Source: Candidatus Nitrospira nitrificans (lineage in GTDB: Bacteria; Nitrospirota; Nitrospiria; Nitrospirales; Nitrospiraceae). From it: DNA of 64,000 nt. Both the position numbers and the translations under genes were made by a program. This document shows, one piece after another, positions 42,125-51,365 of the stretch (the first letter of the stretch is position 1; the number at the start of each line of letters is the position of its first letter). The notes beneath the pieces are model-generated. The model saw nothing but the letters and a program-made list of their open reading frames with translations, did no database searches and had not been told where the DNA came from. Location: assembly GCF_001458775.1 (NCBI RefSeq), contig NZ_CZPZ01000035.1, positions 98,640 through 162,639 of the forward strand, in the 5' to 3' direction.

Positions 42125-42979
42125 CTAACCGTTTATGACCGTTCCTCCGTTCGGGTGTAAAACTTGTCCCGTCATGTAAGAGGCATCCTGCGTGGCTAAA
42201 AACACGTAACAAGGAGCGATTTCTTCCGGCTGGCCGGCACGTTTCATCGGGACGTCCGATCCGAACGTGGCGACTTTGTCCGGAGGAAAGGTCGAGGGGA
42301 TCAACGGTGTCCAAACCGGACCTGGAGCGACGGCGTTGACGCGAATCTTCTTCTCGGAAAGTGACAGGGCCAATGATCTTGTGAACGAGACGATGGCACC
42401 CTTAGTCGAGGAATAGTCCAGTAGCTGAGGGCTTCCCTTATAAGCCGTGACGGACGTAGTATTGATGATGTTGGCTCCTTCCCCAAGATGGGGAACCGCC
42501 GATTGGGCCATGAAGAAATAAGAAAAGATATTCGTGCGAAATGTCCGCTCGAGCTGAGCTGGTGTGATGTTTTCGAGGCTGTCTTGAGGTTCCTGCTGAG
42601 CGGCATTGTTAACCAAGACGTCCAAATGCCCGAACTCGGCCAGAACCGTGCGCACGACGCTCATGCAATGCTCGTGGCTCCCCACATCGCCGGGTATGAG
42701 GATGCAACGTCGCCCTTCCTGTTCGACCATGCGTTGGGTTTCTTCCGCATCTTTATGCTCGTCGAGGTATGCGATGGCGAGATCCGCTCCTTCGCGCGCA
42801 AAGGCCACGGCGACAGCCCGACCGATCCCGCTATCACCACCAGTGATGAGAGCGATCTTCCCATTCAACTTGCCCGTACCGTGATGTGCGCGGTTCTCTA
42901 CCTTGGGCCGAGGCGTCATCTCAGATTCGATACCTGGTTGTCGTGTTTGTTGTTGAGGGGGACGTTGTTGTTCCGGCAT
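42125..42979 (-). CDS. Short-chain dehydrogenase/reductase (YhdF/YhxC type)
   Basis: The 284-residue product starts at the ATG at 42979 behind AAAGGAGCAG. It has the NAD(P)-binding TGGDSGIG motif (about 47-54), the NNAA motif (LVNNAAQQ), and the catalytic Tyr-x3-Lys in YSSTK. A polar Gln/Pro-rich N-terminal extension (MPEQQRPPQQQTRQPGIE) is typical of the group of oxidoreductases like YhdF/YghA, often annotated as glucose or ribitol dehydrogenase-like and found in general stress gene sets. The true substrate is unknown. Confidence 0.9.
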   Translation of the reverse strand: MPEQQRPPQQQTRQPGIESEMTPRPKVENRAHHGTGKLNGKIALITGGDSGIGRAVAVAFAREGADLAIAYLDEHKDAEETQRMVEQEGRRCILIPGDVGSHEHCMSVVRTVLAEFGHLDVLVNNAAQQEPQDSLENITPAQLERTFRTNIFSYFFMAQSAVPHLGEGANIINTTSVTAYKGSPQLLDYSSTKGAIVSFTRSLALSLSEKKIRVNAVAPGPVWTPLIPSTFPPDKVATFGSDVPMKRAGQPEEIAPCYVFLATQDASYMTGQVLHPNGGTVING

Positions 42980-43076
42980 GAGCTGCTCCTTTCTAAATAA
43001 ATGGTGACATGCGCGCCTTATTTTCGGCCTCGTCCGTACAATACGTCCTGATTCCACTTCTTTATCGGCCACAATC

Positions 43077-43340
43077 TCAGCTTCCTCCCACACTAGGAGA
43101 TCCGCTCATTTTGCGATAGGCGAATAACAGCAAAATAGCCCCAATTACGGCCATGATGAAACCGACTGGATCGCTTTCCTCATACCAACCAAGCCCACGG
43201 CCGATAAAACCCCCGATCAGTGCGCCTGCAATCCCAAGAAGGATCGTCACGAACATCCCCCCAGGGTCGCGCCCAGGCATTAACAGCTTCGCCACCACGC
43301 CGACCATCAATCCAAATAGAATCCACCCCATAATTGACAT
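43077..43340 (-). CDS. GlsB/YeaQ/YmgE family stress membrane protein
   Basis: The 87-residue product starts at the ATG at 43340 behind AAGGAGAGACAC. It has three hydrophobic helices with the family motifs IMGWILFGLMVGVVAKLLMPGRDPGG, ILLGIAGALIGGFIGRGLG and PVGFIMAVIGAILLLFAYR. These small inner-membrane proteins are induced by stress (transglycosylase-associated family); no activity is established. It lies 97 bp upstream of the SDR gene. Confidence 0.9.
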   Translation of the reverse strand: MSIMGWILFGLMVGVVAKLLMPGRDPGGMFVTILLGIAGALIGGFIGRGLGWYEESDPVGFIMAVIGAILLLFAYRKMSGSPSVGGS

Positions 43341-43804
43341 GTGTCTCTCCTTGCTTTCCGGCATTTACATGAATGCATGTTTGGAAAATGCCGATAGTAT
43401 TTCCCGCGCCGGCCGTTGCGAACTCGATCACACAGCCGCCCCTCACGATTCGATAAACATCCAGCGAGCCCGAAATATTTCAGTGAGTCTATCCACCGTT
43501 CGCGACTGCCGTACAATCGCACAGGTCCGCTCGATCAACTACTCGGCCGGTGGAGGAAGCGCAGGTCTACGAATTGATGGCCCTACTCGAAGGTGGCATT
43601 TCTCCACATCCTCCGTCCGTACCCCCGTGTACGTCCGTTTCGACGGCATAACCATAGCCATGAGTGTGACTACGCCCAACGTCTGAAAGGATGGTACGAG
43701 ACACTGGAGCTGAACTCGGGACCGACGATGCATCCGTCGGTCCCGGTTCGAATGAGGATGCAGTCCAACGCCTCCCTACAAAATAATGTGATTCCGGTCA
43801 AATC
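43341..43804. other. Intergenic region between outer membrane and GlsB genes
   Basis: About 460 bases without a convincing gene; apart from the hairpin at 43717-43745 nothing stands out. Confidence 0.4.
43717..43745 (-). terminator. Strong hairpin downstream of the outer membrane protein gene
   Basis: An 11-bp stem (CGGGACCGACG/CGTCGGTCCCG) with a 7-base loop, 60 bp past the stop at 43805. No U-run. Confidence 0.45.
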
Positions 43805-44752
43805 CTAGAAGTGAACACCCAGCCCTCCCACGAAGTGGCTCGCCTTGTAATTGCCCGAGATACCCCCGGAACCGCCGACCGACGCGGGGGTTCCGTACTG
43901 TGCAAAATCGAAACCGGCATAGTTGAACTTGTATTCGCCGAAGATCGACACGTTGCGATGCACGAAATATTTCACCCCGGCCAGCGCGTTGATACCGACT
44001 TCACCATTTTCTGAACTCGATGCAAACTGATTGGACGTCTCGGCAAAGAATATCGCCGGACCGGCGCCGGCATAGACTTGTAGCGGGCACCGTGCATTCT
44101 CGGCTTCCGGCGACCAATCATCATCGTAATGCCGGCCATCCTTATCGTAATCGTAATGCCCACCGTCCTTACCGTAATGTCGACCATTCTTGTCGTGGAC
44201 CGTCGGGTGGCGCGTGGGATCATGGCGATCGCGATCGTCACAGGCCAGTCTTTTTCTCGCAATCACATTGATGGCCACCGTGGAAACGCGGAGATTGGAT
44301 CCATCCGCAAAGCCGTTTTGCCGCTCCAAATGCGGCGAGGTGCTGAATCCTTCCAGTTCAAACCCCAGCCAATTTAATTTGCGGGTCGGGAGGAAGTACC
44401 CGGCTTTCATACCGTATACCGCCGAGTTGGCCAGGTCTAAACTTTCGACACCTGTCCCCGAGAGCGTTCCTGTGCCATCGACGTTCGTAAAACTATGCCC
44501 CAACGTGAATCCACCGAAGCCGGCTACGTAGGATTCGCCCTCGTGTTTCCGATGCACAACCCGCTCTGTCACCACGATTCGATCGTGCGGCCCGCGCTCT
44601 TCCACTACGCCTCCATCACGCTGTATCGTACGCTCCGTCCCTGGGTCGACGGTTGGGGACCGATCCGGAAAGGTCGTCTGCGCATATGAGAGCGAGACTC
44701 CCGCCAGGATGCTGAGAACCCCGGATAGAAGAACCCTTGTCATTGATTTCAT
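43805..44752 (-). CDS. Outer membrane beta-barrel with His/Asp-rich insert
   Basis: The 315-residue product starts at the ATG at 44752 behind GGGAGG. After a signal peptide (about 1-24) comes a polar segment, then an OmpA/OmpX-like eight-strand barrel: SYVAGFGGFTLGHSF, NLRVSTVAINVIARKR, LQVYAGAGPAIFF, NVSIFGEYKFNYAG, and the final strand ASHFVGGLGVHF ending in Phe. A loop near residues 175-215 has short repeats of the type K-D/N-G-x-H-Y, rich in His, Asp and Tyr, which could bind metal. Function unknown. Confidence 0.7.
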   Translation of the reverse strand: MKSMTRVLLSGVLSILAGVSLSYAQTTFPDRSPTVDPGTERTIQRDGGVVEERGPHDRIVVTERVVHRKHEGESYVAGFGGFTLGHSFTNVDGTGTLSGTGVESLDLANSAVYGMKAGYFLPTRKLNWLGFELEGFSTSPHLERQNGFADGSNLRVSTVAINVIARKRLACDDRDRHDPTRHPTVHDKNGRHYGKDGGHYDYDKDGRHYDDDWSPEAENARCPLQVYAGAGPAIFFAETSNQFASSSENGEVGINALAGVKYFVHRNVSIFGEYKFNYAGFDFAQYGTPASVGGSGGISGNYKASHFVGGLGVHF

Positions 44753-45323
44753 AAAGAACCTCCCGTTAAACATGTCATGAAGAGTGTGTCAGCGCTTGCG
44801 CAGGGAGGTTAGCAAGATGCACGCCTTTGCGGCCTTGACTCGTGGCGATAATGACTTTCGATGAAATGTCACCGGTTTGCACCGACAGTATCAAAAAATA
44901 AGGCCGTCACAACCGATGGGAACGCACCGACGATTCAAGATAGAGAGGATAAACTGTCCGAATCGCGCACAATATCCATCCGGACCATAGCTCTGAAAGC
45001 CTCATATGCCAGAATGCGCGGGAGGCTCGTAATCGCCGGGTGGTGACATTCACACGATCTTGGCTTCTAAACCGGAAACGGCGGGAGGAATTCTGCGAAT
45101 CCAAATTGAGCAATCGTAGCGGGGGAGTAACGTCCTCTGCCTCGAACCAGCGAGAGGTTGGGGATGACATTGGGATTGGCAATTACGAAGTCGCCGGACA
45201 GACAGATAGTCGCTCCATAATAATAGACCCCGAATAATAGAGCCCGCTCAAGTTGACCAGGACAATATGGAGAGGGTAAGCCGCTTCTCCCAGGCTGTTC
45301 TGAAAGAAGCGGCTCTTATAATT
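44753..45323. other. Intergenic region downstream of the hemerythrin gene
   Basis: About 570 bases without a convincing gene. The only structure seen is the hairpin at 45279-45314. Confidence 0.4.
45279..45314 (-). terminator. Hairpin downstream of the hemerythrin gene
   Basis: A 10-bp perfect stem (AGCCGCTTCT/AGAAGCGGCT) with a 16-base loop begins 10 bp past the stop at 45324. No clear U-run. Confidence 0.4.
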
Positions 45324-45809
45324 CTAACTTTTCGAGAAGGGCTTCTTGCCTCCGGTGAGTTTGGTCACCACGGTGTCCTTCCGCTTTAGTACGGCAGCCT
45401 CCAGCGCTTCCCAATCGATGTCGCTCTTTTGTGCCGCAGGCAACATCTCCCCTTCTTCTTCCTCGATATGGTGCTTCACCAATTCAGCCAGTACTTTGAA
45501 CTTGGCCTGAAACACTGCATCGTGGGGTTTGAGTTTCTTGAGTTCCTTGATCAGGACATGGACGAGATGGTGCTCCTCAAGCGCCTCATTCATCTTCTCA
45601 TCTTCGTCGATGTGTTCTCGAATGGCCGGGTAGATCAGTTTTTCCTCCAAGTCGGCATGGACTTCGAGCTCCATAATGGCGGTGGCTGCGATGTCCGCCT
45701 GCTCTTTCCCCTCAGCCGATTCGAACTCTTCGAACAGACCTTTTACCTTTTCATGATCCTCTTTCAACATCTCTATCACTCCTGCTGCCAATGCTGTATT
45801 GCCTGTCAT
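45324..45809 (-). CDS. Hemerythrin-domain protein
   Basis: The 161-residue product starts at the ATG at 45809 behind GGGAGGTCC. It shows the four-helix hemerythrin/HHE pattern with His and Glu ligands: KEDHEKVKGLFEEFE, VHADLEEKLIYPAI, EEHHLVHVLIKELK and LVKHHIEEEEGEMLPAA. It would bind a di-iron centre and sense or scavenge oxygen, NO or peroxide, or help iron handling. The C-terminal tail is basic. A dyad lies 88 bp upstream and a decayed relative at 41905-42030. Confidence 0.92.
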   Translation of the reverse strand: MTGNTALAAGVIEMLKEDHEKVKGLFEEFESAEGKEQADIAATAIMELEVHADLEEKLIYPAIREHIDEDEKMNEALEEHHLVHVLIKELKKLKPHDAVFQAKFKVLAELVKHHIEEEEGEMLPAAQKSDIDWEALEAAVLKRKDTVVTKLTGGKKPFSKS

Positions 45810-45896
45810 AGGACCTCCCATATTTTTAACGTCAGATGAATTCGGCCACCGACATCCCAACTTTCCTACCCTAACGGCATTTCGATGGCCGTCATA

Positions 45897-45912
45897 CTAG
45901 GGAAGCCCATAG
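45897..45912 (-). promoter_or_regulatory. CTAGGG dyad site upstream of the hemerythrin gene
   Basis: Gene-oriented CTATGGGCTTCCCTAG, 88 bp before the ATG at 45809. Confidence 0.55.
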
Positions 45913-46017
45913 GAAAAAAATCGCTGGCTCCTCGATAATCTCAGAATCGAGTAAGGGGGGACTGACCGTCACCGTCCAGATCTCGGCGAAGCCAGCGAGG
46001 GGCATGGCGTTCCAGCG

Positions 46018-46629
46018 TCACCGGATCCAGTTGCGAAGAATCGTTTCCGTCTCTACCGGCTCAACCTGACCGCGGTAGCGCTGGTGATAGAGATCGATTG
46101 CGGCATCATGAGCTTCGTCGGACGAACTACATAAGGCATCTTTAGCCAAAACAACCCGATATCCTAGGTCAACCGCTCCCAGAACGGTGGCAAGCACGCA
46201 CACATCCGTTTCCCCGCCGGATATGATCAGGGTCGTGACGCCCCGTTTTTGCAAACGTTGATGGAGATCGGTTTCCATCCAGGGTCCATAGACATGCTTA
46301 TCGATGACAGCAGCAGGCGGTGTGAACCGGGCTAAGGCAGGGACGAGTTCCAGCATGTCCGCGCCTAGATTTTCCACTGTCATTGAGGCCCAACACTCGT
46401 AGTATTGTTTCCACATCCCCTGCCCTTGACCTGCTCTGTGCGCGGGAATGAAGCGGGTGAACATCGTTTTCTCTGGTTGGTATTTCACGAGGGCCGTGAC
46501 TTGCGGCAAGACTTTTGCCGACCACGGCATCATCCATTCGGTGGGCTCGGCAAACATGCGCTGCATGTCCACGCACAGATGGACGGTATTCCTGCCTAAA
46601 GATCCAGAAATACGGTTATCTTCTGTCAT
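46018..46629 (-). CDS. Isochorismatase-like cysteine hydrolase
   Basis: The 203-residue product starts at the ATG at 46629. It has the family's catalytic Asp in VHLCVDMQRMF, Lys in VIDKHVYGPW, and Cys in GGETDVCVLATVLGAVDLGYRVVLAKDALCS. Members hydrolyse amide, ether or vinyl-ether bonds of small molecules such as isochorismate, nicotinamide or peroxyureidoacrylate; the substrate here cannot be told. The Cys context GGETDVCV is typical of the broad cysteine hydrolase subgroup. It is divergent from the large PAS kinase. Confidence 0.85.
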   Translation of the reverse strand: MTEDNRISGSLGRNTVHLCVDMQRMFAEPTEWMMPWSAKVLPQVTALVKYQPEKTMFTRFIPAHRAGQGQGMWKQYYECWASMTVENLGADMLELVPALARFTPPAAVIDKHVYGPWMETDLHQRLQKRGVTTLIISGGETDVCVLATVLGAVDLGYRVVLAKDALCSSSDEAHDAAIDLYHQRYRGQVEPVETETILRNWIR

Positions 46630-46664
46630 GGATGAACGTATTCTCGTTTGCGTCAGGCGGTCTA

Positions 46665-46680
46665 CTAGGTGTTTGCCTTG
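46665..46680 (-). promoter_or_regulatory. CTAGGG dyad-like site upstream of the isochorismatase gene
   Basis: CTAGGTGTTTGCCTTG on the plus strand, a weak match, 36 bp before the ATG at 46629. Confidence 0.3.
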
Positions 46681-46774
46681 CACTTGGTTTTAGACGGAAC
46701 TCCCGCCGCATTTGGCATTGATCTTCATCAATAACGGCCCGTACAATTACGAGCTGAAGACCGTGTCCCTAGGT

Positions 46775-46789
46775 CTTAGGTGCCTAAGC
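46775..46789 (+). promoter_or_regulatory. Perfect short palindrome before the PAS kinase gene
   Basis: The 14-bp palindrome CTTAGGTGCCTAAG, with a CCTAGG directly upstream, lies about 36 bp before the ATG at 46825. It resembles the recurring dyad but has a shorter spacer. Confidence 0.35.
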
Positions 46790-46824
46790 AATGATGTCTT
46801 TTTCTCCGAAAGACGCGCACAGGC

Positions 46825-49800
46825 ATGGCGGTGTCTTCAGCACTCAGCAGACATAGCGCGCTGATTTTAGTCGTCGACGCTGTCGAGGCGATCCGTTATG
46901 CCCGCAGCCAAATACTGAGCCAAGCCGGCCACAGTGTGATCGAAGCTTCCACCGGCGAAGAGACGTTGCTCATGACGGCCTCGCATCGACCGGAATTGAT
47001 CGTCCTTGATATCAGCCTGCCCGGCATCGACGGCCTCGAAGTCTGCCGACGCCTTAAAGCCGATCCCGACACTTCTCACATCATGGTATTGCAGGTCTCC
47101 TCTCCGCGCACGTCCAAGATGGAGCTTCCAACCAGGCTTGAAGTCGACGCCGACGGCTATCTGATCGAGCCCATCGATCCGATGGAGTTGCTGGCCACGG
47201 TGAACACGCTGCTACGGTTGGCGGATCGTGAGAAAGAAAACCTCAGATTGATCCGGACGGCGAGAGGACGGTTCTTGCATGACGATGCGGGCCATGCCGT
47301 TCGCATGACCGGTGTGGAGCAAGACATCACCGTCCGCAAACAAGCGGAAGACAAGCTCGCTCTGTATCGCACCATCATTGCCGCTGCCACCGATGGCATT
47401 GCGCTCATCGATCGGAACAGCCGGTACATTGAACAGAACCTCGCCCACCGTATCCTGCTGGGGTATTCCGATGAGGAGATACTTGGCCGGACGCCGGCTC
47501 TCTACCTCGGGGAAGAAACATTCCAGCAAGTCGCCGGAGAGTTGATCGATACCGGACGTTTCCGGGGTGAGGTCCGATCACGCCGCAAAGACGGCCGATG
47601 GATCGATATCGCCTTATCGGCCTTCGGCATCTATGACGATACAGGCGAGGTGCTGTGTTACGTCGGTATGAAGCGGGACATCACCGAGCAGAAGCGGCAG
47701 GAGGCGACGCTGAAAGAGAGCGAAAAACGGTTCCACAATATGGCGGATAACGCTCCGATCATGGTGTGGGTGACGGAACCGGATGGGACATGCTCATTTT
47801 TGAGCCGGTCATGGTACGACTTCACCGGCCAGACCCCGGAGACCGGCTTGGGATTCGGATGGACCCATGCCGTCCATGCGGACGACCGCGCATCGGCAGA
47901 GCGGACATTTGTCCGAGCGAACAAAACACATGGCGCATTCAGGCTCGAATATCGCTTGCGAAGGCATGACGGGGCCTATCGCTGGGCGATCGATGCCGCC
48001 GCGCCTCGGTTCTCGCCTGAAGGGCGATTTCTCGGCTACATCGGGTCCGTCATCGACATCACGGAGCGCAAACAAGGCGAGCAAGCGCTGGCAGAGAGCG
48101 AAGAGAAATACAGGCATATGTTTGAAAGCGCCGGGGTGTCGTTGTTTGAAGAAGATTGGTCGAACATCCGACGGTGGTTCGAGGATCTTCGCTCGGAAGG
48201 CGTCACGGATCTGAGCGGGTACCTCGATGCGAATCCCGAAAAGGTGGCGATCTCCATTCCACTGATCCGCGTCACGAATGTGAATGAGTACGCGATCAGG
48301 CTCTTCCATGCGACGTCGAAAGAGGCGTTGCTCGGCGCCCTCGATCGCATCTTTGCTCCCGAAACGACCGCGGTGTTCAGGGAAGAATTGATCGCATTTT
48401 GGGAAGGGCGGGACTTGCACGAACGACCCGCCTCGCTACGCGCGGTCGACGGGCAAAGTCTCTCGGTGTTGTTCACCATCAAGGCGCCCCGTCCCGGAGA
48501 CGATTGGCGGCGGGTCTTGGTGGCCGTGACGGACGTGACGGCGTTGCGTGAAGCGGAATCGGCGGTTCGTGAAAGCGAGGAACGTTTCCGCACCTTGGCG
48601 GACCATATCTCGCAGTTCGCGTGGATGGCCGACGCCAAGGGTTGGCTCTTGTGGTACAACCGGCGCTGGTTCGACTATACGGGCACGACGTTGGAGCAGA
48701 TGCAAGGTTGGGGATGGAAAGCGGTTCACCATCCCGACCATCTGCAACGCGTGATCGACAAATGGCAAACAGCCCTTGAGGCAGGTGAAGAATGGGAGGA
48801 CACGTTCCCTTTGCGTGGACGGGACGGCCGATACCGGTGGTTCCTGTCTCGCGCCATGCCGATCCGGGATTCCGACGGGCGGATCGTCCGCTGGTTCGGC
48901 ACGAACACCGACATCACGGAGTTGCGCGAGGCGGAACTGGCGCAAGCTCAGTTGGCCGCGATCGTGACATCGTCCGATGACGCCATCATCAGCAAAGATT
49001 TGAACGGTATCATCACGACCTGGAATCGTGGAGCGGAACGTCTTTTCGGTTACACCGAGCATGAAATCGTGGGTCGCTTGATTACCATCCTTATGCCGCC
49101 GGAACGCATTCATGAAGAGCCGGGTATTCTGGCCCGCATCAGGGCGGGAAAATCAGTCGAACATTATGAGACCGTCTGGCGACGAAAGGACGGGACATTG
49201 CTCAATATGTCTTTGACCGTGTCTCCCATCAAGGACGAGCACGGTCGAATCACCGGCGCCTGCAAGGTCGCGCGCGACATCACCGACCGAAAACGACAAG
49301 AAGCGGAGTTGCGTCGGTGGAAAGACGAGCTGGAGATTCGGGTTCAAGAACGGACCGGCGAATTGCTGGCGACGCAAGGTCGGTTGATGACGGTCACCTC
49401 ACAACTCAGTCTGACGGAGCAGCGGGAGCGCCGCAAGCTGGCTCGTGATCTCCATGATTATCTGGCGCAGATGCTTGCCGTCGGACAGATGAAAATGAGC
49501 ATGCTGAAGAAACAGAGTCCGTCCCATCCGGGAAGCGCGACCCTCATGCAGGATTTGGACAAGGTGTTTCAACAGGCCTTGATCTATACGCGCACGCTGA
49601 TCGCCGAGCTGAGCCCGCCGTCGCTCCAGGATTCCGGTTTACCGGCTGCGCTCACGTGGCTGGGTGAACGATTCGAAAAGGATGGGCTACGGGTGGACAT
49701 TCAGACCGACTGCGACTCCGTGCCGCTGCCGGAAGAACAGGCGGTGGTGGTGTTTCAGGCCGTGCGCGAGTTGTTGTTCAATGTGATGAAACATGCGGGC

Positions 49801-50070
49801 GTGGATCGAGCGACCGTGACCGTATCGCTCGGCGTCGGCGATATTTTGCGCGTCGCGGTGTCGGATGGAGGCAAGGGATTGTCGCCTGAGGTATTGCAAC
49901 GCTCCGCCGAACCCGGCCATCTGGGGCTCGTCAGCGTACGCGAGCGTTTTCGCGCCATGGGCGGCCGAGTTGATCTGGAGTCCCTGGCGGGGAAAGGCAC
50001 GACGGTGACGCTGGTATTGCCGGTGACAGTCGGTGCCGAAGTGACCGTGAGGCGTCCTTCCGGTGGATGA
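46825..50070 (+). CDS. Receiver-PAS(5)-HisKA_3 sensor kinase
   Basis: The 1081-residue cytosolic product has an N-terminal receiver (about 12-135; Asp62 in VLDISLPG). Its acidic pair is reduced to VVDAVEA, and the conserved Lys is replaced by Glu in YLIEPID, so phosphorylation may be weak. A partial PAS end (about 148-172, GVEQDITVRKQ) follows, then five PAS/PAC units (about 178-295, 300-420, 425-560, 570-700, 710-830). A coiled coil, a HisKA_3 domain with His877 in RDLHDYLAQ and a HATPase (about 975-1070) close the protein. There is no membrane segment. The HisKA_3 part is close to that of the kinase at 34471. It probably partners a NarL/FixJ-type regulator, which is not in the window. Confidence 0.9.
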   Translation: MAVSSALSRHSALILVVDAVEAIRYARSQILSQAGHSVIEASTGEETLLMTASHRPELIVLDISLPGIDGLEVCRRLKADPDTSHIMVLQVSSPRTSKMELPTRLEVDADGYLIEPIDPMELLATVNTLLRLADREKENLRLIRTARGRFLHDDAGHAVRMTGVEQDITVRKQAEDKLALYRTIIAAATDGIALIDRNSRYIEQNLAHRILLGYSDEEILGRTPALYLGEETFQQVAGELIDTGRFRGEVRSRRKDGRWIDIALSAFGIYDDTGEVLCYVGMKRDITEQKRQEATLKESEKRFHNMADNAPIMVWVTEPDGTCSFLSRSWYDFTGQTPETGLGFGWTHAVHADDRASAERTFVRANKTHGAFRLEYRLRRHDGAYRWAIDAAAPRFSPEGRFLGYIGSVIDITERKQGEQALAESEEKYRHMFESAGVSLFEEDWSNIRRWFEDLRSEGVTDLSGYLDANPEKVAISIPLIRVTNVNEYAIRLFHATSKEALLGALDRIFAPETTAVFREELIAFWEGRDLHERPASLRAVDGQSLSVLFTIKAPRPGDDWRRVLVAVTDVTALREAESAVRESEERFRTLADHISQFAWMADAKGWLLWYNRRWFDYTGTTLEQMQGWGWKAVHHPDHLQRVIDKWQTALEAGEEWEDTFPLRGRDGRYRWFLSRAMPIRDSDGRIVRWFGTNTDITELREAELAQAQLAAIVTSSDDAIISKDLNGIITTWNRGAERLFGYTEHEIVGRLITILMPPERIHEEPGILARIRAGKSVEHYETVWRRKDGTLLNMSLTVSPIKDEHGRITGACKVARDITDRKRQEAELRRWKDELEIRVQERTGELLATQGRLMTVTSQLSLTEQRERRKLARDLHDYLAQMLAVGQMKMSMLKKQSPSHPGSATLMQDLDKVFQQALIYTRTLIAELSPPSLQDSGLPAALTWLGERFEKDGLRVDIQTDCDSVPLPEEQAVVVFQAVRELLFNVMKHAGVDRATVTVSLGVGDILRVAVSDGGKGLSPEVLQRSAEPGHLGLVSVRERFRAMGGRVDLESLAGKGTTVTLVLPVTVGAEVTVRRPSGG

Positions 50071-50106
50071 CCACAAGCCGGCTTGAAGTCTGAGGGAACC
50101 TCTGAG

Positions 50107-51213
50107 TTACTTCGCCGACTCGCGTGAAGATCGGAGCAGCGACAGGCCAATCACGGCGAGTCCAAGCCACCAGGGGAATCGCCCAACGGATCCCGACGAG
50201 GGAGCCGGTGAAAGAGGGGCTCCAACCCCGGCGAGTGATCCTGAGTGTGTGTGGCTGCCGGTATGTCTACCGGGAGACAGGGGACTCACACCTCCGACAT
50301 CTTCAGCCTTGTGGGGATCCTCGACCACTGCATTTTCTGACGGGACGATACGCGCCCCGACTGCATTCGCATAGACTTGTGTAAATTCAGCGCCAAACAG
50401 CACGATTTGCGCCGAGTAATAGACCCATACGAGCACGATCACAAGGGAGCCGGCCGCCCCATACGCGGAGCCCACGTCGCTCTTACCGAGATACAATCCG
50501 ATCGCGAATTTCCCGATCGTAAAGAGCAACGCCGTCAGAGCCGCGCCCACCCACACATCACGCCATGCAACGTGCGCATCGGGAAGCACCTTGAACATTA
50601 AGGCAAACAGTCCGGTGATGACGGCAAGCGAAATGAGGAGCTCCGATATTTGCAATACAAATTCAGGAGCTGGAAGCCACCCCCCAAACCATTTTCCGAA
50701 TGCCGACAACGCGGCGCTCAGCGCGAGAGACACCAGAAGCAAAAATGCGGTTCCGAGGAGGGCGGCGACTGACAGAAATCGATCATGGATAAGTCCCCAC
50801 AGTCCCCGACCCTCTTTGGGCTTGACTCCCCAAATCGAGTTCAAAGAGTCTTGGAGTTGCGCAAAAACTCCAGAGGCGCCGAGAAGCAACGTTCCTGTGG
50901 CTAGCACGGTGGCCATGATTCCTGTCGAGGGTTCACTCGCCCGTTGAATCATCTCCTTGATGGCCTCCGCGCTTTGCGGACCCACCAAACTTCCAATCTG
51001 TTCTAAGATGTAGCCTTGCCCGGCTTCGCGGCCGAATATGACCCCGACTATCGCAATGATCACGACCAGCAATGGCACCAAGGAGAGGACGGTATAATAG
51101 GCGAGCGCCGCTCCGTGACGGGGGACCTTATCGTTGTTCCAGGCGGCAACGGTATCTTTGAACAATGTCCAGAGCTGAGCTGGTTGCAGTAGACTCTTCC
51201 ACGACGGCGTCAT
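50107..51213 (-). CDS. YihY/BrkB family inner membrane protein, copy 2
   Basis: The 368-residue product has about six hydrophobic segments (30-290) with the family motifs GAALAYYTVLSLVPLLVVIIA, LLGASGVFAQLQDSLNSIWG and GSAYGAAGSLVIVLVWVYYSAQIVLFGAEFTQVYA. Unlike copy 1 at 23188 it has a polar Ser/Gly/His-rich tail and one more hydrophobic segment at the very C terminus (WWLGLAVIGLSLL). The function is unknown. It is convergent with the PAS kinase and has a dyad 86 bp upstream. Confidence 0.88.
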   Translation of the reverse strand: MTPSWKSLLQPAQLWTLFKDTVAAWNNDKVPRHGAALAYYTVLSLVPLLVVIIAIVGVIFGREAGQGYILEQIGSLVGPQSAEAIKEMIQRASEPSTGIMATVLATGTLLLGASGVFAQLQDSLNSIWGVKPKEGRGLWGLIHDRFLSVAALLGTAFLLLVSLALSAALSAFGKWFGGWLPAPEFVLQISELLISLAVITGLFALMFKVLPDAHVAWRDVWVGAALTALLFTIGKFAIGLYLGKSDVGSAYGAAGSLVIVLVWVYYSAQIVLFGAEFTQVYANAVGARIVPSENAVVEDPHKAEDVGGVSPLSPGRHTGSHTHSGSLAGVGAPLSPAPSSGSVGRFPWWLGLAVIGLSLLRSSRESAK

Positions 51214-51298
51214 AGTGTCTCCTGTCCTCCTCTTTGTATTCCCTCTTGTCGAGAATGTCAGTCGCCACTATCCCACCATGACAACCTACGATGGACAT

Positions 51299-51314
51299 CT
51301 GGGAAAGTCCCTGA
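51299..51314 (-). promoter_or_regulatory. CTAGGG dyad site upstream of YihY copy 2
   Basis: Gene-oriented TCAGGGACTTTCCCAG, 86 bp before the ATG at 51213; nearly identical to the copies at 34289 and 54999. Confidence 0.55.
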
Positions 51315-51365
51315 ACCGACAGGCGCGGGCTGGAGGGTCGACTTGAGAAGAGACCGCGATCGCAT

